Assembly: GCA_045537495.1 (NCBI GenBank) | Contig: JAZSPN010000081.1 | Coordinates: 1-25,379, forward strand | Reading direction: 5' to 3' | Length of the DNA stretch: 25,379 bases | Source of the DNA: UBA1425 sp045537495 | Lineage (GTDB): Bacteria; Bacillota; Clostridia; Oscillospirales; Acutalibacteraceae | Part shown: positions 23,701 through 25,379 of the stretch, in pieces | Layout: each line of letters begins with the position of its first letter | Position numbering within the stretch: the first letter of the stretch is position 1 | Program-made: the position numbers and the translations under genes | Notes under the pieces: generated by a model | The model's input: the letters and a program-made list of their open reading frames with translations, nothing else | Database searches by the model: none | Told to the model about the DNA's origin: nothing

Positions 23701-23979
23701 CGGGAAAACGGTGTCGATGCAAAGGCCGTCGACAGTGAATCTCCCGAAGGCTTCAAGGAAATCGTTTCCATCTTTGACAGCGGTGCAATCGACTTTGTTG
23801 TTTCCACTTCCAAGATAGGCAGAAAGCCCGCCATGATCTCCGTTCAGCTTCGCAGAAAGGCAATCGAAAGAGCAATTGCTACTCTGACCTCCATCGACAC
23901 GGCAAACGCTCTCGCCAACTGCTTGCTTTCGGGCATCACAAAGGATGACCTCGAAGTCGTCGATATCTGCAAGCTTTAA
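20782..23979 (+). CDS. carB: Carbamoyl-phosphate synthase large subunit
   Basis: Makes carbamoyl phosphate from bicarbonate, ammonia and two ATP. At 1065 residues it has the full duplicated ATP-grasp layout: first half with GSGPIVIGQAAEFDYAG (14-30), second half with GSGPIRIGQGVEFDYCS (starting about 557), an oligomerisation region between them, and a C-terminal MGS-like allosteric domain (about 935-1065). The start ATG has a strong GGAGG (20772-20776) five nt upstream, 13 nt after argF. The glutaminase subunit gene carA, usually next to carB, is not in the window; it must be elsewhere or the enzyme uses free ammonia. A terminator follows directly. Confidence 0.97.
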   Translation: MPVKKDIKKVLVIGSGPIVIGQAAEFDYAGTQVCKALTEIGLEVVLVNSNPATIMTDKTMADKVYIEPLNLDVLKRIIIEEKPDSILPTLGGQTALTLGMELAREGFLDQHNVKLIGATLDSIDKAEDRQLFKDLLFSINQPVVPSKVVTNIDDAVEFVGEIGLPVIIRPAYTLGGTGGGIAETMEDFIVIAENGLRLSPITQILVEKCISGWKEIEFEVVRDSKDNTITVCSMENIDPVGVHTGDSIVVAPAITLADKEFEMLRSAAIDIVKALKVEGGCNVQFALHPDSFEYAVIEVNPRLSRSSALASKATGYPIAKVASLIAVGYSLDEIKNFITKKTFACTEPAIDYVVVKFPRWPFDKFVYGNRTLGTQMKATGEVMAIGISFEQAMMKAVRCVELGLRTLNHRKYENCTKEELYELLKVCNDERIFVIYKALKEGITPDEIFDITKIDRWFLNKLLNIAEMEVVLAENELDDELYMRAKNLGFLDSTIEEISGQRIKYKRLASFKMVDTCAAEVEAETPYFYSTFDEENEADQFIKKHPTGNKKVVVIGSGPIRIGQGVEFDYCSVHCVQALKRLGYDAVLINNNPETVSTDFDVASRLYFEPLTPEDVESVLMTEKPWGVVVQFGGQTAIKLTKYLSERGIKILGTSADSIDAAEDRERFDELLEKCGIPRPAGHTAFTTEEAVKAANSLGYPVLIRPSYVLGGQNMIIAYSDDDIVEYMGIITGQTLENPVLIDKYMMGTEIEVDAVCDGENLLIPGIMEHIERAGVHSGDSISVYPPQTLSQEVKDTIVDYTTKLAVALNVKGLVNIQYVLYDGQVYVIEVNPRSSRTIPYISKVTNIPIVDLATRVMFDEKLTDFEYGTGLYPEKDYVAVKVPVFSFPKLANVDTHLGPEMKSTGEVLGIDKTFEAALYKGLIAAGYELHKVGSSVLITVKDVDKPEVLPLAKKFVEFGYNIIATRNTAKFLRENGVDAKAVDSESPEGFKEIVSIFDSGAIDFVVSTSKIGRKPAMISVQLRRKAIERAIATLTSIDTANALANCLLSGITKDDLEVVDICKL

Positions 23980-23990
23980 TTAAAATGAAG

Positions 23991-24020
23991 TCAGGTGTTC
24001 GAAAGAGCACCTGATTTTTT
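23991..24020 (+). terminator. Terminator of argGHF-carB
   Basis: TCAGGTGTTC (23991-24000) pairs with GAGCACCTGA (24005-24014) over 10 bp (one G-U) around a stable GAAA tetraloop, followed by TTTTTT (24015-24020). It begins 12 nt after the carB stop. Confidence 0.93.
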
Positions 24021-24033
24021 ATTTTGAAGACTA

Positions 24034-24045
24034 TTTTCATGAAAA
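24034..24045. promoter_or_regulatory. 12-bp palindrome upstream of the FAD/Rieske gene
   Basis: TTTTCATGAAAA is a perfect palindrome 30 nt before the start codon. It may be an operator for a redox or stress regulator; I cannot assign one, and I find no convincing -10 hexamer nearby. Confidence 0.35.
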
Positions 24046-24063
24046 AATGAGCACAATGAATTC

Positions 24064-24070
24064 GAGGTGA
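24064..24070 (+). promoter_or_regulatory. Ribosome binding site deciding a TTG start
   Basis: GAGGTGA lies four nt before TTG 24075. No in-frame ATG exists in the vicinity, and the protein N-terminus MNSLWVET is the usual one for this family, so TTG is the start. Confidence 0.75.
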
Positions 24071-24074
24071 TTTT

Positions 24075-25370
24075 TTGAATTCATTATGGGTTGAAACTTC
24101 AGAAAAGATAAATTTCCCGTCACTTCGCGGAGATTTAAAAACCGATGTCGTGATTGTCGGCGGTGGTCTTGCAGGAATTCTGTGTCTTAAAGAGCTGACA
24201 GACCGAGGTGTGGACTGCATTCTTCTCGAAGCCAAAACCATCGGTTCGGGCATAACAAGGAACACCACCGCAAAAATTACATTTCAGCACGGCATCATCT
24301 ACGACCGTCTTGTCGACAGCGTCGGCACGGAAAGAGCACTTCAATATCTTACGGCAAACAAAAATGCAGTCGAAAAGCTGTGCAGGATGTCCGAAGCCTT
24401 TTCATGCGATTTCGAGAAAAAGGACGCGTATATTTATTCGGGGACGGACCGAAGAAAAATCGAAAACGAGATAAAGGCATATGAAAAACTCGGTGTCCGT
24501 GCACAGTTCGTTTCGGATGTTCCTCTGCCCGTTCGGTGTGTCGGTGCGGTAAAAATAAGTGATCAGGCTCAGTTTCATCCTCTGAAATTCATGTTTTCCG
24601 TTGCAAAGGGCCTTAAAATATTCGAAAATTCGAAAGTTCTGGAATTTTTGCCGAAAAAAGTTCGTTGTCAGAACGGCACTGTAACGGCAGAAAAAATTAT
24701 TGTCGCGACTCATTTCCCGATAATAAACAAGCACGGTATGTATCCGCTGAAATTGTATCAGCACCGTTCATATGTCGTGGCAGCAAGCGGTGCTCCCGAT
24801 GTTGGCGGAATGTATCTCGAAGATAAGGAAGACGGTCTGTCCTTCAGAAACTATAAAGACCTTCTGCTGGTAAGCGGCGGTGATCACAGAACAGGCAAAA
24901 ACGGCGGCGGATATAAGGTTCCCGAGGACTTCTGCAAAAAGCATTTCCCCGTATCAAAAATCGAATACCGCTTTGCAACTCAGGACTGCATGAGCCTCGA
25001 CTCCATTCCCTACATCGGAAAATACAGCAAAAGCTCCGAAAACCTCTATGTGGCGACGGGCTTCAATAAATGGGGCATGACCTCTTCCGTCGTTGCCGCC
25101 GAAATCCTCGGCGATACAGTAACGGGCAAGAAAAACCCTTGCGCCGATGTTTTTTCTCCCTCGCGATCAATTATTCATCCGAAGCTTTTTTCAAATATAC
25201 TTCATTCCGTCACGGGAATCATCACGCCCACCGCCCCGAGATGCCCCCACCTCGGCTGTGCGCTCCGATACAACAAGGAGGAACATTCATGGGATTGCCC
25301 CTGCCACGGCTCACGATTCGACGAAAACGGCGAACTCCTCGATAATCCCGCCACCGACGACCTGAGCTGA
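24075..25370 (+). CDS. FAD-dependent oxidoreductase with C-terminal Rieske [2Fe-2S] domain
   Basis: A 431-residue protein of the DAO-type FAD oxidoreductase family fused to a Rieske domain. The N-terminal dinucleotide fold is TDVVIVGGGLAGILC (23-37), with LLEAKTIGSGITRNTTAK after it. The C-terminal Rieske ligands are Cys390, His392, Cys408 and His411 in CPHLGC and CPCHGSRF, and Cys395 and Cys410 can form the usual disulfide. The end NPATDDLS is the normal family end, so the gene is complete. Many relatives are near 500 aa; here the strands before the first Rieske ligand are short. The substrate is unknown; an electron-transfer or oxidative-stress role is usual speculation. It has its own leader after the carB terminator and appears monocistronic within the window. 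Confidence 0.88.
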   Translation: MNSLWVETSEKINFPSLRGDLKTDVVIVGGGLAGILCLKELTDRGVDCILLEAKTIGSGITRNTTAKITFQHGIIYDRLVDSVGTERALQYLTANKNAVEKLCRMSEAFSCDFEKKDAYIYSGTDRRKIENEIKAYEKLGVRAQFVSDVPLPVRCVGAVKISDQAQFHPLKFMFSVAKGLKIFENSKVLEFLPKKVRCQNGTVTAEKIIVATHFPIINKHGMYPLKLYQHRSYVVAASGAPDVGGMYLEDKEDGLSFRNYKDLLLVSGGDHRTGKNGGGYKVPEDFCKKHFPVSKIEYRFATQDCMSLDSIPYIGKYSKSSENLYVATGFNKWGMTSSVVAAEILGDTVTGKKNPCADVFSPSRSIIHPKLFSNILHSVTGIITPTAPRCPHLGCALRYNKEEHSWDCPCHGSRFDENGELLDNPATDDLS

Positions 25371-25379
25371 ATTCGGGCT

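Overview
The window looks like a chromosomal segment of an anaerobic, low-to-moderate GC Firmicute, most likely an uncultured Clostridia. The evidence is a class III (oxygen-sensitive) ribonucleotide reductase with its radical-SAM activase, GAGG-type ribosome binding sites, textbook TTGACA-17-TATAAT promoters, NrdR-type and ARG-box-like operators, and a clostridial-style FAD/Rieske oxidoreductase. No rRNA, tRNA, CRISPR, transposase or integrase gene was seen. This is inference from gene content; no database search was possible.

Layout. (1) 1-130: two strong hairpin terminators. (2) 194-10234, minus strand: eight genes without a standard name. Five form a tight operon in the order small charged protein, divergent Hsp70/actin-fold ATPase, unknown protein with a beta-rich C-terminus, Ycf46-like AAA+ ATPase, helical protein with one membrane segment. 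Upstream lie two tandem paralogous membrane proteins and one more helical protein. The last protein of the operon seems to be a distant third copy of the tandem pair, which ties the operon and the upstream genes together. (3) 10310-15112, minus strand: nrdD, trxB and an RlmD/TrmA-type rRNA methyltransferase, driven by a perfect sigma-A promoter surrounded by three NrdR-box-like palindromes and closed by a good terminator. (4) 15113-16971, minus strand: deoB (phosphopentomutase) followed by the NrdD activase gene nrdG. (5) 16972-17241: divergent promoter region. (6) 17242-23979, plus strand: argG-argH-argF-carB, an arginine and carbamoyl-phosphate operon, ended by a terminator with a GAAA loop. 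(7) 24075-25370, plus strand: an FAD-dependent oxidoreductase with a C-terminal Rieske domain.

How the genes work together. Regions 3 and 4 are a nucleotide module: DeoB recycles pentose phosphates from nucleosides, NrdG installs the glycyl radical on NrdD, and NrdD carries a fused thioredoxin-like domain (CPNC) that the adjacent TrxB could reduce. This suggests a redoxin-fed class III reductase. Region 6 turns ornithine, carbamoyl phosphate and aspartate into arginine. Region 2 is the likely new system: an Hsp70-like ATPase and an AAA+ ATPase with a family of membrane-anchored helical proteins, which I read as a membrane-tethered two-ATPase machine of unknown client. The two tandem paralogs keep nearly identical non-coding leaders and matching 3' hairpins although their proteins have diverged widely, which points to shared regulation or an RNA-level function.
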